Below, one piece after another: positions 10,980-18,339 of a stretch of 54,316 nt of DNA; position 1 is the first letter of the stretch, and every line of letters begins with the position of its first letter. Position numbers and translations under genes: made by a program. The notes below the pieces were generated by a model. That model did not search any database, was not told the DNA's origin, and saw only the letters and a list, made by a program, of their open reading frames with translations. Origin of the DNA: Oscillospiraceae bacterium (GTDB taxonomy: Bacteria > Bacillota > Clostridia > Oscillospirales > Acutalibacteraceae). The stretch spans positions 1 to 54,316 of the forward strand of contig SVPT01000003.1 of NCBI GenBank assembly GCA_015065695.1, read 5' to 3'.

Positions 10980-11008
10980 TTGACAGCACAGCACTTTGGT
11001 GATATAAT
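10980..11008 (+). promoter_or_regulatory. Consensus sigma-A promoter of the PDZ membrane protein
   Basis: A perfect TTGACA (10980-10985) and a perfect TATAAT (11003-11008) are separated by 17 bases. The start codon at 11151 lies about 140 bases downstream, so the transcript has a sizeable leader that includes a small GCCT/AGGC hairpin. Confidence 0.75.
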
Positions 11009-11150
11009 TTTTTATGCCTTTCAGGCACTGCACATTGATTAATTCACGTCCCCGCGCCTTATACTATTATAATAAGCATATAACAAGCCGAACGTGATCT
11101 TTGCGACAAAAACCGCCGGAATATCCCTCTCCGGCACGGAGGATTCAGCT

Positions 11151-11894
11151 ATGGAAAACAACAATTTGTACACCGACGCGCAGTCTACGCTGCCGCCCCC
11201 TGCCCAGCCGCAGCCCATCATTCAGCCCGCCCCCGCCGCCCAGCCTGCCGAAAGCAAGCACCGCCTCAGCCTGCCCGCCCGCATAGGGCTGTGGGCTGTG
11301 GGCATAGTCTGCGGCGTTACATTGCTGATGCTGTGCGCCGTGGCATGGGTTTTCGGCACCAACTATCTGCGCGACACCGCAATGGGCGGGAAGCCCCCTG
11401 TGCAGCAGCAGACCCCACCCGAGCATGATGATGGCGAGGACTTCTTCATGCTGCCCGACGGCAACGGCGGCTATATCCCGTGGGACGGCGACCCCGATGC
11501 TTTCAACGACTTCTTCAATGACTACTTCGGCAACTACGGCGGCATCACCAGCGGCTCCGACGAGCAGGCGGAAGATGACGCACCCAAGGCGGGCATGGGC
11601 ATCACCGCACAGGAATTTGTTCCCGACATTCCCATCGAGGGCTACAGCGGCGGACTTCTCATCGCCGAAATTCGCGAGGACGGAGCCTTTGCGGGGCTGG
11701 ACGTAAAGGTCAACGACCTCATCGTCGCCTTCAACGGTCACGCCTCCCCCACCTTTGCCGAGCTGGACAAGGTTCTTGGCCTCTGCCAGCCGGGCGACAA
11801 GGCAACCGTCACCCTCGCCCGCTACAAGAATGGCAGCGCGGAGATATTCGACGTTGAGATAACCCTCATCGACATGGCAGCCCTCAGCGACTGA
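11151..11894 (+). CDS. Single-pass membrane protein with C-terminal PDZ domain
   Basis: The 247-residue product starts at the ATG preceded by GGAGGA; an upstream in-frame ATG at 11094 has no comparable site. Residues 1-45 are Pro/Ala/Gln-rich and cytoplasmic. One transmembrane segment spans about residues 55-80 (IGLWAVGIVCGV and onwards). An acidic Gly/Asp/Phe/Asn-rich stretch follows (about 95-150). A PDZ domain occupies about residues 160-240, with the carboxylate-loop-like YSGGLLIAEI and the strand DLIVAFNG. No protease domain is present, unlike HtrA-type proteins, so it probably binds protein tails at the outer face of the membrane without cutting them. It is monocistronic, bounded by its own promoter and a strong terminator. 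Partner and exact role are unknown. Confidence 0.8.
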   Translation: MENNNLYTDAQSTLPPPAQPQPIIQPAPAAQPAESKHRLSLPARIGLWAVGIVCGVTLLMLCAVAWVFGTNYLRDTAMGGKPPVQQQTPPEHDDGEDFFMLPDGNGGYIPWDGDPDAFNDFFNDYFGNYGGITSGSDEQAEDDAPKAGMGITAQEFVPDIPIEGYSGGLLIAEIREDGAFAGLDVKVNDLIVAFNGHASPTFAELDKVLGLCQPGDKATVTLARYKNGSAEIFDVEITLIDMAALSD

Positions 11895-11934
11895 CCTGCT
11901 CCCCCCAACAGCACAATCCAGACAGGCACACAAA

Positions 11935-11985
11935 GACCGACAGCCGCGCCGAGCGATGGCTGTCGGTCACATTTGTACTATTTTT
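11935..11985 (+). terminator. Rho-independent terminator after the PDZ gene
   Basis: An 11-bp perfect stem, GACCGACAGCC (11935-11945) with GGCTGTCGGTC (11958-11968), is followed by a T-rich stretch ending in TTTTT. Confidence 0.8.
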
Positions 11986-12023
11986 CGTCATTTCATTGAT
12001 AACACAGAAAAAGAGAGGTCAGC

Positions 12024-12455
12024 ATGAACCAGCTATACATATATATTCCTGTAATCGTTGTGGTGCTGTCCAACACACTTTACCACATCAGCGCAAAGTC
12101 CGCGCCTGCCGAAATCAATCCCTTCGCCTCCCTTTCGGTCACATATCTTGTAGGCGCGGTTGCCTCCCTGCTGATGTACTTCGTCACCCGCACCGAGGGC
12201 AGCCTCTTTGACGAGTACCACCACCTCAACTGGAGCAGCTTTGTGCTGGGCATCGCCATAGTGGGTCTGGAAGCGGGCTTCCTCTATATGTACCGCATGG
12301 GCTGGGAGATAAGCACAGGTCAGATAGTCACCAGCGCGGTGCTTGCGGCGGTGCTGATTGTGGTGGGCTGGCTCTTCTACCACGAAGCGCTGACCCTCAC
12401 CAAGGTTGCCGGCATAGCCGTCTGTCTGGTGGGGCTTTATCTGATAAATAAGTAA
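12024..12455 (+). CDS. Small EamA/DMT-family membrane transporter
   Basis: This 143-residue protein has an AGAGGT site before the ATG. It has about four to five hydrophobic helices: YIPVIVVVLSNTLYHISAK at the N-terminus, then segments near residues 37-55, 72-90, 100-118 and 122-141. Its length and the C-terminal pattern (ALTLTKVAGIAVCLVGLYL) match a single EamA unit; such half-size members of the drug/metabolite transporter superfamily act as dimers. The substrate cannot be told from sequence. It stands alone between two terminators. Confidence 0.75.
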   Translation: MNQLYIYIPVIVVVLSNTLYHISAKSAPAEINPFASLSVTYLVGAVASLLMYFVTRTEGSLFDEYHHLNWSSFVLGIAIVGLEAGFLYMYRMGWEISTGQIVTSAVLAAVLIVVGWLFYHEALTLTKVAGIAVCLVGLYLINK

Positions 12456-12468
12456 ATTATTCATTACG

Positions 12469-12508
12469 GGACAGCGCGGCAGTTTGCCATGCTGTCCTGC
12501 TTTTTTTT
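12469..12508 (+). terminator. Terminator after the EamA gene
   Basis: GGACAGC (12469-12475) pairs with GCTGTCC (12491-12497), with an inner GGCA/TGCC stem, followed by eight T residues (12501-12508). Confidence 0.85.
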
Positions 12509-12519
12509 GCAAAAAATAA

Positions 12520-12549
12520 TTGACCATACTGTGCCCTCAGACGTGTTAT
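12520..12549 (+). promoter_or_regulatory. Possible promoter of the first sigma/anti-sigma operon
   Basis: TTGACC (12520-12525) and TGTTAT (12544-12549) are separated by 18 bases. The -10 box is weak and ECF operons are often autoregulated from other motifs, so this is tentative. Confidence 0.3.
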
Positions 12550-12571
12550 GGGTGAAAGGAGGATTTACAGA

Positions 12572-13060
12572 ATGGATAATTCATCAGTGCGGCCGGCTGA
12601 TGGCGTTCAGTCCGTTGTCCGTCTTTACGGCGATATACTGTACAGAATATGCTTTGTCATGCTGGGAAACCAAGCTGACGCGGAAGATGCCGTACAGGAA
12701 ACCATCGTCCGATATATGCAGAAAGCTCCTGTTTTCGCGGATGTGGGGCACGAAAAGGCATGGCTCATCACAACAGCCAGAAACCAATGCCGTGATATGC
12801 TGCGCTTCAGGCTTCGCCACCCGCAGACCGACATTGACCGCCTGCGTGATTTGCCGTCCGACACCTCTGACAGCGGTATTCTGGACGCTCTTATGTCCCT
12901 GCCGGAAAGATTCCGTCTTGTCCTCACCCTTTACTATGTGGAGGATTATCGCATAGAGGACATCGCACGAATCATCGAGAAAACCCCGTCAGCGGTAAAA
13001 ATGCGTCTGCAAAAGGGGCGCAGACTGCTGGAAGAAAAATACCGAAAGGAGTATCTGTGA
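12572..13060 (+). CDS. ECF-type RNA polymerase sigma factor
   Basis: This 162-residue protein starts at the ATG nine bases after AAAGGAGG, so the in-frame ATG at 12548 is rejected. Region 2 is seen at about residues 15-80 (LYGDILYRICFVMLGNQADA, then EDAVQETIVRYM and KAWLITTARNQCRD). Region 4 is at about 105-155 (LPERFRLVLTLYYVEDYRIE and IARIIEKTPSAVKMRLQKGR, the DNA-reading helix-turn-helix). It would direct RNA polymerase to stress or envelope promoters. The stop codon abuts the start of the downstream anti-sigma-like gene, so the two are translationally coupled. Target promoters are not identifiable here. Confidence 0.9.
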   Translation: MDNSSVRPADGVQSVVRLYGDILYRICFVMLGNQADAEDAVQETIVRYMQKAPVFADVGHEKAWLITTARNQCRDMLRFRLRHPQTDIDRLRDLPSDTSDSGILDALMSLPERFRLVLTLYYVEDYRIEDIARIIEKTPSAVKMRLQKGRRLLEEKYRKEYL

Positions 13061-13678
13061 ATGGACTACGGAAAACTGAAAAGCTCAGTGAGAAAGCTAG
13101 CAATGTCGGACGAAGCAAAGGAGCGCATTATCAGAAACTGCCAAGAAAAAACATCATATGAATCGGAGGAAATTACAATGAACAGAAGCAAAACCGGCAC
13201 ATGGAGAAAGAAGTCGATATTCGCCGCAGCGGTGATAGCACTGTGCCTGTGCTTTGCTGCGGCGGCAGCCGCGGCAGGTCACACAGGCTTTTTCAGGGAC
13301 GTCACCGACTGGAAAGGCGCAGTTGTCGGCACACAGTATGAACAGGCTTCCGACGAAATCGAAGTAGCGGTTATCCCTGCCGAAAAGGCAATTACCGTCT
13401 GCGCCGCGGCAGTTGACCCCTCCTCTGCACCTTACCTTTATCTGGACACCCTCGGAATCGCCGACTATACCATCACTGATGTGTCGGGAAATACCGTTGC
13501 GGAGGGAAAGCAGACCGAAATGGCTGAGCTGACCGACGGAAAAGCAGAAATCGCAATCCCCCTGGACAACATCGGCAACGGGGATTACAAGCTGGTGATA
13601 AAGGCTTTTGTCGGCGGTTCCAAAGCCGACCAGCCACTCCCCATCAGCGGCACATGGGAATGTGATTTCTCCCTCTGA
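13061..13678 (+). CDS. Putative membrane-bound anti-sigma factor
   Basis: The 205-residue product begins directly after the sigma-factor stop codon, with AAAGGAG upstream. Residues 1-45 are cytoplasmic and contain the short N-terminal pattern (LAMSDEAKERII) seen in DUF4179-type anti-sigma proteins. Residues about 51-73 form one transmembrane helix (SIFAAAVIALCLCF, then an Ala-rich run). The remaining 130 residues are extracytoplasmic, with a beta-rich pattern and no recognised enzyme motif. Position and topology suggest it holds the preceding ECF factor at the membrane. A second in-frame ATG at 13178 has a strong GGAGG site and could make a form lacking the first 39 residues. Confidence 0.72.
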   Translation: MDYGKLKSSVRKLAMSDEAKERIIRNCQEKTSYESEEITMNRSKTGTWRKKSIFAAAVIALCLCFAAAAAAAGHTGFFRDVTDWKGAVVGTQYEQASDEIEVAVIPAEKAITVCAAAVDPSSAPYLYLDTLGIADYTITDVSGNTVAEGKQTEMAELTDGKAEIAIPLDNIGNGDYKLVIKAFVGGSKADQPLPISGTWECDFSL

Positions 13679-13726
13679 GCCCATACAGCAGCCGCATAGC
13701 CAAAATATAAAAAGCACATAAAAAGC

Positions 13727-13763
13727 GGGCGGGAAGCCATCAGACTTCCCGCCCGTCTTTTGT
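13727..13763. terminator. Bidirectional terminator between convergent genes
   Basis: GGGCGGGAAG (13727-13736) pairs perfectly with CTTCCCGCCC (13745-13754). T-rich tracts follow on both strands, so it can end both the anti-sigma gene (plus) and the DUF1349 gene (minus). Confidence 0.85.
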
Positions 13764-13786
13764 TTTGTCAGTTCAGCACGCACCCG

Positions 13787-14377
13787 TCACACTCCGGCGC
13801 GGAGGTTGCTGACCGTTCTATGTTCAAGAGAGATGTCGCTGAAGAAGCGCAGGCCGCCGTCACCGGCAGGGCTCTGTGCCTCCAGACCAACCTTCACCGA
13901 TTGGCCCACAGGCAGACGGAAAAGGCGCACCATGTAGAAGGTCTCGCCGTCCAGCGAATAGTGGGTGCAGAACACATCGCCCACGCGGACAATCTGCAGC
14001 CATACATATTCCTGCTCAATATTGCAGCCGTTGGCATCGTCGGAAAGTCCGTCGGTCACCACGCACACAGCGGCGGTGGTGCCGAAGTCCGATTTCTCAA
14101 AGGCAGCCTTTGCCCACATCTGCTCGTCACGGATTACCATGAGGGCGCAGGCATCGTACACCGAGCGGAAATTGGGGCGCACCTTTGCGCGGAATACGAA
14201 GTCACCTGCCACATCGGTATAGAGGAAGGGTGCGTTGGCAACAGGCTTGCTGTATTCGCCATTCTCGGGGACAGGGTTGTTGAACCAGTCGGTCAGTGCG
14301 GGGGCAGTGATGGCGACCTCGCCGTTCTGAGAAATCATATTGCTCTCGTTGAGCCATTTCCAGCCGGAAAAATCCAT
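13787..14377 (-). CDS. DUF1349 family protein (concanavalin-like fold)
   Basis: The 196-residue soluble protein is preceded by GGGAGA. It matches DUF1349: an N-terminal WKWLNES, a central FVFRAKVRPNF, then YDACALMVIRDEQMWAKAAF, VWLQIVRVGD, and the C-terminal LEAQSPAG. Relatives fold as a jelly-roll resembling lectin/glucanase domains; a yeast relative affects enolase regulation, but a bacterial role is not established. There is no signal peptide, so it is probably cytoplasmic. It lies 60 bases downstream of the CapA-like gene on the same strand and is probably co-transcribed from the promoter at 16039-16067. Confidence 0.85.
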   Translation of the reverse strand: MDFSGWKWLNESNMISQNGEVAITAPALTDWFNNPVPENGEYSKPVANAPFLYTDVAGDFVFRAKVRPNFRSVYDACALMVIRDEQMWAKAAFEKSDFGTTAAVCVVTDGLSDDANGCNIEQEYVWLQIVRVGDVFCTHYSLDGETFYMVRLFRLPVGQSVKVGLEAQSPAGDGGLRFFSDISLEHRTVSNLRAGV

Positions 14378-14437
14378 TTGTTTTCTCCCTTCGTTTGTTT
14401 TGATATTCAGCGTATAAGGGGGATAAATGCGCAGGGG

Positions 14438-16006
14438 TTACAGCATATCCGCGCCGCCGACATCGCCGCCCTGCACCGCGCCTGCATCGTCATCGCCCAC
14501 AAGGCTGCCCGCCTGCAGGCTGTCGCCCACAAGCGACTTGATGCGGTCAAAGGACTTCTTGCAGGACTGCCACTGGCTCTTGGAGGAGAAAACATCGGGC
14601 AGTGACTCCGCGTAGTAGTATTTCGCCGCCGGCATAGAGCGGTACTTAAGATGGGTGTTGTTGTCCTCGTAGCTGCTGTCGTGATTGATGTACACAGGGT
14701 GGTACACCACCGAAGCCACCGACACAGTCTTTTCGCCCGCGGCACGCTCCAGCGTCATGTTGACCACCATGCCCGCCTGCTTCTCCTCGGTGTGACCGGA
14801 ATCGCAGTCAGAAAGCAGATTGCCCAGCGAGTAGAATACATAGCACTTCTTCTTTGTGCCGTCATCGTTGGTATGCTCTCTGACGGTCACCTTCTGTGCC
14901 ACGTCAGAGCCGCCGCCCAGTGTCACGTCCACGCCAAGATCAATAAGTCGCTGGGCAAGGTTGCCCATCTCGCTGACCGGAGTGGTGGTGGAGGCACTGC
15001 CCCAGTTGAGGCAGATGATGACAAACTGCGCACCTGCCGCACGCATTGCTTCAACGTCCTTGGTGATGACGTCGCTGGCGGCAGAGTAGCTCTTGCCGCC
15101 TTCGGTGCGGCTGGTGGAATAGCTGACCTGATTGATGCAGTAGGAAAGCTGGTCGGTGGTAACGCCTGCTGCAAGCTGACCGTTGATAAGGTCGTTGCAG
15201 GCGCTGTCGGTAAGACAGTTGTACGCGCCGATGCCCACGCTGATGGAGTTCATGCGCTTGACATAGACGGTGCTGCCCGTTTCCGCATTCTTGAAGCCGC
15301 CCAGAGCGGTTATGTCGTTGGCGGCAAGGTTGTCGATGGTGGAGGAAAGCCCCTCAAAGCCCGACTGCAAAGCCTGACTGTTGGCTACCACCGCATGGGT
15401 AACGCCGATGTTCTTCAGCGCGGGGGCAAGCTGGGCGGGATAGTTGGGCTTGGGATAGCCCGAAAGCTCCGCGTCGCCGCCCTTGGCGTCCACCGAGCCG
15501 AGCAGGTTGACTATGCTGATGTCCGCAGACATGACGGGGGTAAGCTCCGACAGGTAGTTGTTGAAGTCATAGCCCTCACCCATGCGGGCGGCATCTATGA
15601 TGCTGTCCTGCAGCTTGACCGCGCCGCCGAAGGCCAGCGTCAGCGTTGCGCCGGTGTCCTCCGCGGTGATGACGGTGCCGGAGCTGTCGTTTTCAATGAC
15701 CGACGACTCCAATTCCTTGCCGCCTGTGTTGGCGGAAACGATGATGATGACAAGGCCGATAAGGGCAACAACGGAGAATGCGCCTATTATGATTATCTTG
15801 CGAAGCCTCTGCTGATTGATGCCGTCAAGCAGGCGGCGGCGGGGCTTGGAGCTGCGCGCGTGGCGGCGTCTGGAAGAGCTGGTGGGCAGTATGCTGCCGG
15901 ACGATCTTCCGTGAGAGCCACGGCGGTTGACACGTCCTATGCCTCTTATCATTGACGCTCCGGACGCGGAGCGGGGACGGCGTTTTTTGCCGTATAAGCC
16001 GGACAT
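14438..16006 (-). CDS. CapA/PgsA-fold membrane protein with degenerate metal site
   Basis: The 522-residue product starts at the ATG seven bases after AGGAGG; the ATG at 16036 is rejected. Residues 1-69 are strongly basic and Ser/Arg/Gly-rich (cytoplasmic), 70-91 form a transmembrane helix, and 120-460 have the PGA_cap (CapA) fold outside the cell. The fold is recognised by the order of AFGG, ADISIVNLLG, AVVANSQ, LNWG, LIDLGVDVTLGGGSD and YSLGN. Active family members carry GD, NLE, NNH, HWG and GHHPH at these places. Here those metal-binding residues are replaced by Gly, Leu, Gln, Asn and Gly/Ser, while the structural YSLGN is kept. It is therefore probably a non-catalytic binding or scaffold protein. 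The C-terminus is Gly/Asp-rich. Confidence 0.82.
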   Translation of the reverse strand: MSGLYGKKRRPRSASGASMIRGIGRVNRRGSHGRSSGSILPTSSSRRRHARSSKPRRRLLDGINQQRLRKIIIIGAFSVVALIGLVIIIVSANTGGKELESSVIENDSSGTVITAEDTGATLTLAFGGAVKLQDSIIDAARMGEGYDFNNYLSELTPVMSADISIVNLLGSVDAKGGDAELSGYPKPNYPAQLAPALKNIGVTHAVVANSQALQSGFEGLSSTIDNLAANDITALGGFKNAETGSTVYVKRMNSISVGIGAYNCLTDSACNDLINGQLAAGVTTDQLSYCINQVSYSTSRTEGGKSYSAASDVITKDVEAMRAAGAQFVIICLNWGSASTTTPVSEMGNLAQRLIDLGVDVTLGGGSDVAQKVTVREHTNDDGTKKKCYVFYSLGNLLSDCDSGHTEEKQAGMVVNMTLERAAGEKTVSVASVVYHPVYINHDSSYEDNNTHLKYRSMPAAKYYYAESLPDVFSSKSQWQSCKKSFDRIKSLVGDSLQAGSLVGDDDAGAVQGGDVGGADML

Positions 16007-16038
16007 TATCCGACCTCCTTTCGGGAAACGTAACATAT

Positions 16039-16067
16039 ATTATATCACACCCTGCCGGATAATGCAA
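16039..16067 (-). promoter_or_regulatory. Sigma-A promoter of the CapA-like/DUF1349 operon
   Basis: On the minus strand TTGCAT (16067-16062) and TATAAT (16044-16039) are 17 bases apart, about 33 bases upstream of the start codon at 16006. Confidence 0.7.
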
Positions 16068-16297
16068 CCATAGGGGTGCGCCCCCCTTTTCCGCGGCGGA
16101 AACAGAACGAAGCACGGCTCTTGCCTCAATGCAGATAAGTGCAGATAGTTACAATTATGTGCGGAAACCGATGGAAACGGCATGAAATATCCCGGACAAA
16201 GGCAACGACTCTGCGGGTGAATAATCAACTTGCACTGACAAAAACGGATAATTTGTAGAAAAATCCCAAAAAATATCCCTCAGCAAGAAAAAACCTC

Positions 16298-16326
16298 TTG
16301 ATTTTTCGGGTCGATTTAGTTAAAAT
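16298..16326 (+). promoter_or_regulatory. Sigma-A promoter of the PucR-type regulator
   Basis: TTGATT (16298-16303) and TAAAAT (16321-16326) are separated by 17 bases. The regulator's ATG is about 128 bases further on. Confidence 0.65.
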
Positions 16327-16453
16327 GTATAAGAGAACGGTTGGGGGTATGTGTACAATTTTATGCGCTTCCCTCCGGGATACAACCGAAGGAAATCCTT
16401 TCACTTTTACTGAAGTATTAATTGCCGTATGTGGCGGATTGGAGAATTATTAT

Positions 16454-17539
16454 ATGTCTAACAGACTGTTTCAGGGCGTAGTCCATCAGATGCGCGAATC
16501 TATCGACCGCACCATCGGTGTTATTGACGATGGCGGCATCGCCATTGCCTGCAGTGAACTCACCCGCTGCGGTGAGGTGGTGGAGGGCATCACCCCCGAG
16601 ATGATCGCCAGCGGCGAAAGCTTTGTCATCGGCGGCTACACCTATCGCCCCTTCGGCGGACAGCCCCACGCAGAGTACACTGTGTTTGTAGAGGGCACCG
16701 ACGAGCTGGCAGGCCGTTATTCCTCTATCCTTGCGGTTTCTCTGGCTTCCATCAAGCAGTATTATGACGAGAAGTACGACCGCGGCAACTTCATCAAGAA
16801 TGTCATCATGGACAACATTCTTCCCGGCGACATCTACCTGAAGGCACGCGAGCTGCGCTTCAACACCGATGTATGCCGCGCCGTTCTGCTTATCCGCATC
16901 ACCGCCAAGGCAGACATCACCATCTTTGACATCGTCCAGAATCTCTTCCCCGACAAGAGCAAGGACTTCGTCATCAACATCAGCGAGACCGACATCGCTC
17001 TGGTCAAGGAGGTTCGCCCCGGCAACGACGCCAAGGTGCTCACCGACCTTGCCCGTGCCATCGTGGACACCCTCTCCAGCGAATACTACACCCACAGCGT
17101 TGTCGGCATCGGCTCCACCGTCACCGGCATCAAGGACCTTGCACGCTCCTTCAAGGAAGCACAGGTCGCGCTGGAGGTCGGCAAGGTATTTGACACCGAG
17201 AAGTCCATCATCAGCTACGAGACCCTCGGTATCGCCCGCCTTATCTATCAGCTTCCCACCACCCTCTGTGAGATGTTCCTCCGCGAGATCTTCAAGAAGG
17301 GCTCCATCGAGAATCTCGATCAGGAAACCCTCTTCACCATTCAGAAGTTCTTTGAGAACAACCTGAACGTATCTGAAACCAGCCGCAAGCTCTTCGTCCA
17401 CCGCAACACTCTGGTCTACCGTCTGGAGAAGATCAAGAAGCTGACCGGTCTGGATCTGCGTGAGTTCGACCACGCTATCGTCTTCAAGGTAGCCCTGATG
17501 GTCAAGAAGTACCTCACCGCCAACCCCATCAAGTATTAA
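16454..17539 (+). CDS. PucR/CdaR-type transcriptional regulator
   Basis: The 361-residue product starts at the ATG nine bases after GGAG; in-frame upstream ATGs fall inside the promoter or leader. The N-terminal half (about residues 1-130) is an uncharacterised sensory region. A central segment (about 150-270) resembles the nucleotide-cyclase-like GGDEF-derived domain of CdaR/PucR proteins (VVGIGSTVTGIKDLARSFKE). The C-terminus (about 310-355) is the PucR helix-turn-helix (HTH_30): NLNVSETSRKLFVHRNTLVY followed by RLEKI. Relatives activate purine or sugar-diacid catabolism, but no such genes are adjacent, so the ligand and targets are unknown. It is monocistronic. Confidence 0.85.
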   Translation: MSNRLFQGVVHQMRESIDRTIGVIDDGGIAIACSELTRCGEVVEGITPEMIASGESFVIGGYTYRPFGGQPHAEYTVFVEGTDELAGRYSSILAVSLASIKQYYDEKYDRGNFIKNVIMDNILPGDIYLKARELRFNTDVCRAVLLIRITAKADITIFDIVQNLFPDKSKDFVINISETDIALVKEVRPGNDAKVLTDLARAIVDTLSSEYYTHSVVGIGSTVTGIKDLARSFKEAQVALEVGKVFDTEKSIISYETLGIARLIYQLPTTLCEMFLREIFKKGSIENLDQETLFTIQKFFENNLNVSETSRKLFVHRNTLVYRLEKIKKLTGLDLREFDHAIVFKVALMVKKYLTANPIKY

Positions 17540-17591
17540 TCCATACGCTGTCAGGCTCTCCGTGAGCCCCGCACAACAGAACAACGGAAAC

Positions 17592-17630
17592 AACAGCCGG
17601 CGCAGCAGCTCTGTGTCGGCTGTTTGATTA
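17592..17630 (+). terminator. Possible weak terminator after the PucR-type gene
   Basis: AACAGCCG (17592-17599) pairs with CGGCTGTT (17617-17624), followed by a short, imperfect T-rich stretch. Confidence 0.45.
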
Positions 17631-17697
17631 TCCCGCAGCCTGCATAAATATACCCAAGCCGACCCGCACAATCAGCACAGGTGAGCAACTTAGGCGG

Positions 17698-17726
17698 TTG
17701 ACAGCACCCATATTTTGTAATATAAT
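17698..17726 (+). promoter_or_regulatory. Consensus sigma-A promoter
   Basis: Perfect TTGACA (17698-17703) and perfect TATAAT (17721-17726) boxes with a 17-base spacer lie 44 bases upstream of the ATG at 17770. Strong constitutive expression is expected. Confidence 0.8.
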
Positions 17727-17769
17727 TAACAATGGCAAAAAGCCAAATATTGAAAGTGAGGAAAGAAAT

Positions 17770-18186
17770 ATGTCTGAAAACAATTACAACAACTTCAATC
17801 AGTATCAGCAGCCCATCCAGCAGCCCGCACAGCCTGTGTTCCCTCTGGAAGATGCCTCCAAGAAGAAGTCCGCAAACACCCTCGGCATCGTCTCCCTCGT
17901 TCTTGCACCTCTGTCCTGCTGCTGCTGCGGCGTTCCCTCTCTCGTGGGTGTCGTTCTCAGCATTGTCGGTCTTTCCAAGAACAAGGGCAACGTGCTGTGC
18001 ATCATCGGTCTGATTCTCAACCTCCTCATCACCGCCTACATGGCATTCAGCACCATCACCACCATGAATGACCCCGCATATATGCAGTATATGCAGTCCA
18101 TCATGGAAGCAAACGGTGACCCCCAGGCCACTCAGGAAGCTCTCAACGAGTTCATGCAGAGCCAGGGCATGGGCGGTCTGCAGTAA
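17770..18186 (+). CDS. Small DUF4190-type membrane protein
   Basis: The 138-residue product starts at the ATG after GAGGAAAG; the in-frame ATG at 17698 lies within the promoter and is rejected. Residues 1-32 are Asn/Gln/Pro-rich and cytoplasmic. Two hydrophobic helices follow (about 37-68 and 74-98), with the family-typical NTLGIVSLVLAPLSCCCCG and IVGLSKNKGNVLCIIGLILN. A run of four Cys lies in the first helix. The last 40 residues are Met/Gln-rich and polar (YMQYMQSIM). DUF4190 proteins are common in Firmicutes and have no assigned function. Confidence 0.7.
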   Translation: MSENNYNNFNQYQQPIQQPAQPVFPLEDASKKKSANTLGIVSLVLAPLSCCCCGVPSLVGVVLSIVGLSKNKGNVLCIIGLILNLLITAYMAFSTITTMNDPAYMQYMQSIMEANGDPQATQEALNEFMQSQGMGGLQ

Positions 18187-18236
18187 GCTTTCCCCCGCAA
18201 GCACACCAACAGCACAAATCCACACAGCCATACAAA

Positions 18237-18269
18237 GGGCGGACCGCACCCTGTGTGCGGTTTCCGCCC
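18237..18269 (+). terminator. Strong hairpin, possible terminator lacking a T tract
   Basis: GGGCGGA plus CCGCAC (18237-18249) pairs with GTGCGG and TCCGCCC (18255-18269, with a two-base bulge). There is no U tract, so termination is uncertain. It lies between the DUF4190 gene and the ROK gene. Confidence 0.4.
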
Positions 18270-18339
18270 TGATCGGCTGCGGAACGGGCGAACGATAAAC
18301 CCGGCACAAGAGTTGTCATAACAAAGAGGTGACCAAATA

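Larger units (their letters stand above)
10575..11150. other. A/T-rich divergent intergenic region
   Basis: This stretch separates the two divergently transcribed genes at 10574 and 11151. It carries the adhesin promoter (10691-10720) on the minus strand and a perfect consensus promoter (10980-11008) on the plus strand. I see no convincing coding frame in it. It is markedly more A/T-rich than its surroundings. Confidence 0.6.
16007..16453. other. Divergent intergenic region
   Basis: This gap of about 450 bases holds the minus-strand promoter at 16039-16067 and the plus-strand promoter at 16298-16326. A GC-rich hairpin (AGGGG-TGCG-CCCCC, about 16072-16086) also lies in it. No coding frame looks real. 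Confidence 0.5.

Noticed and set aside
13760..15955. Plus-strand frames of 281 and 434 residues
   Set aside because: They are antisense to the DUF1349 and CapA-like genes, which have family matches, ribosome sites and a promoter.
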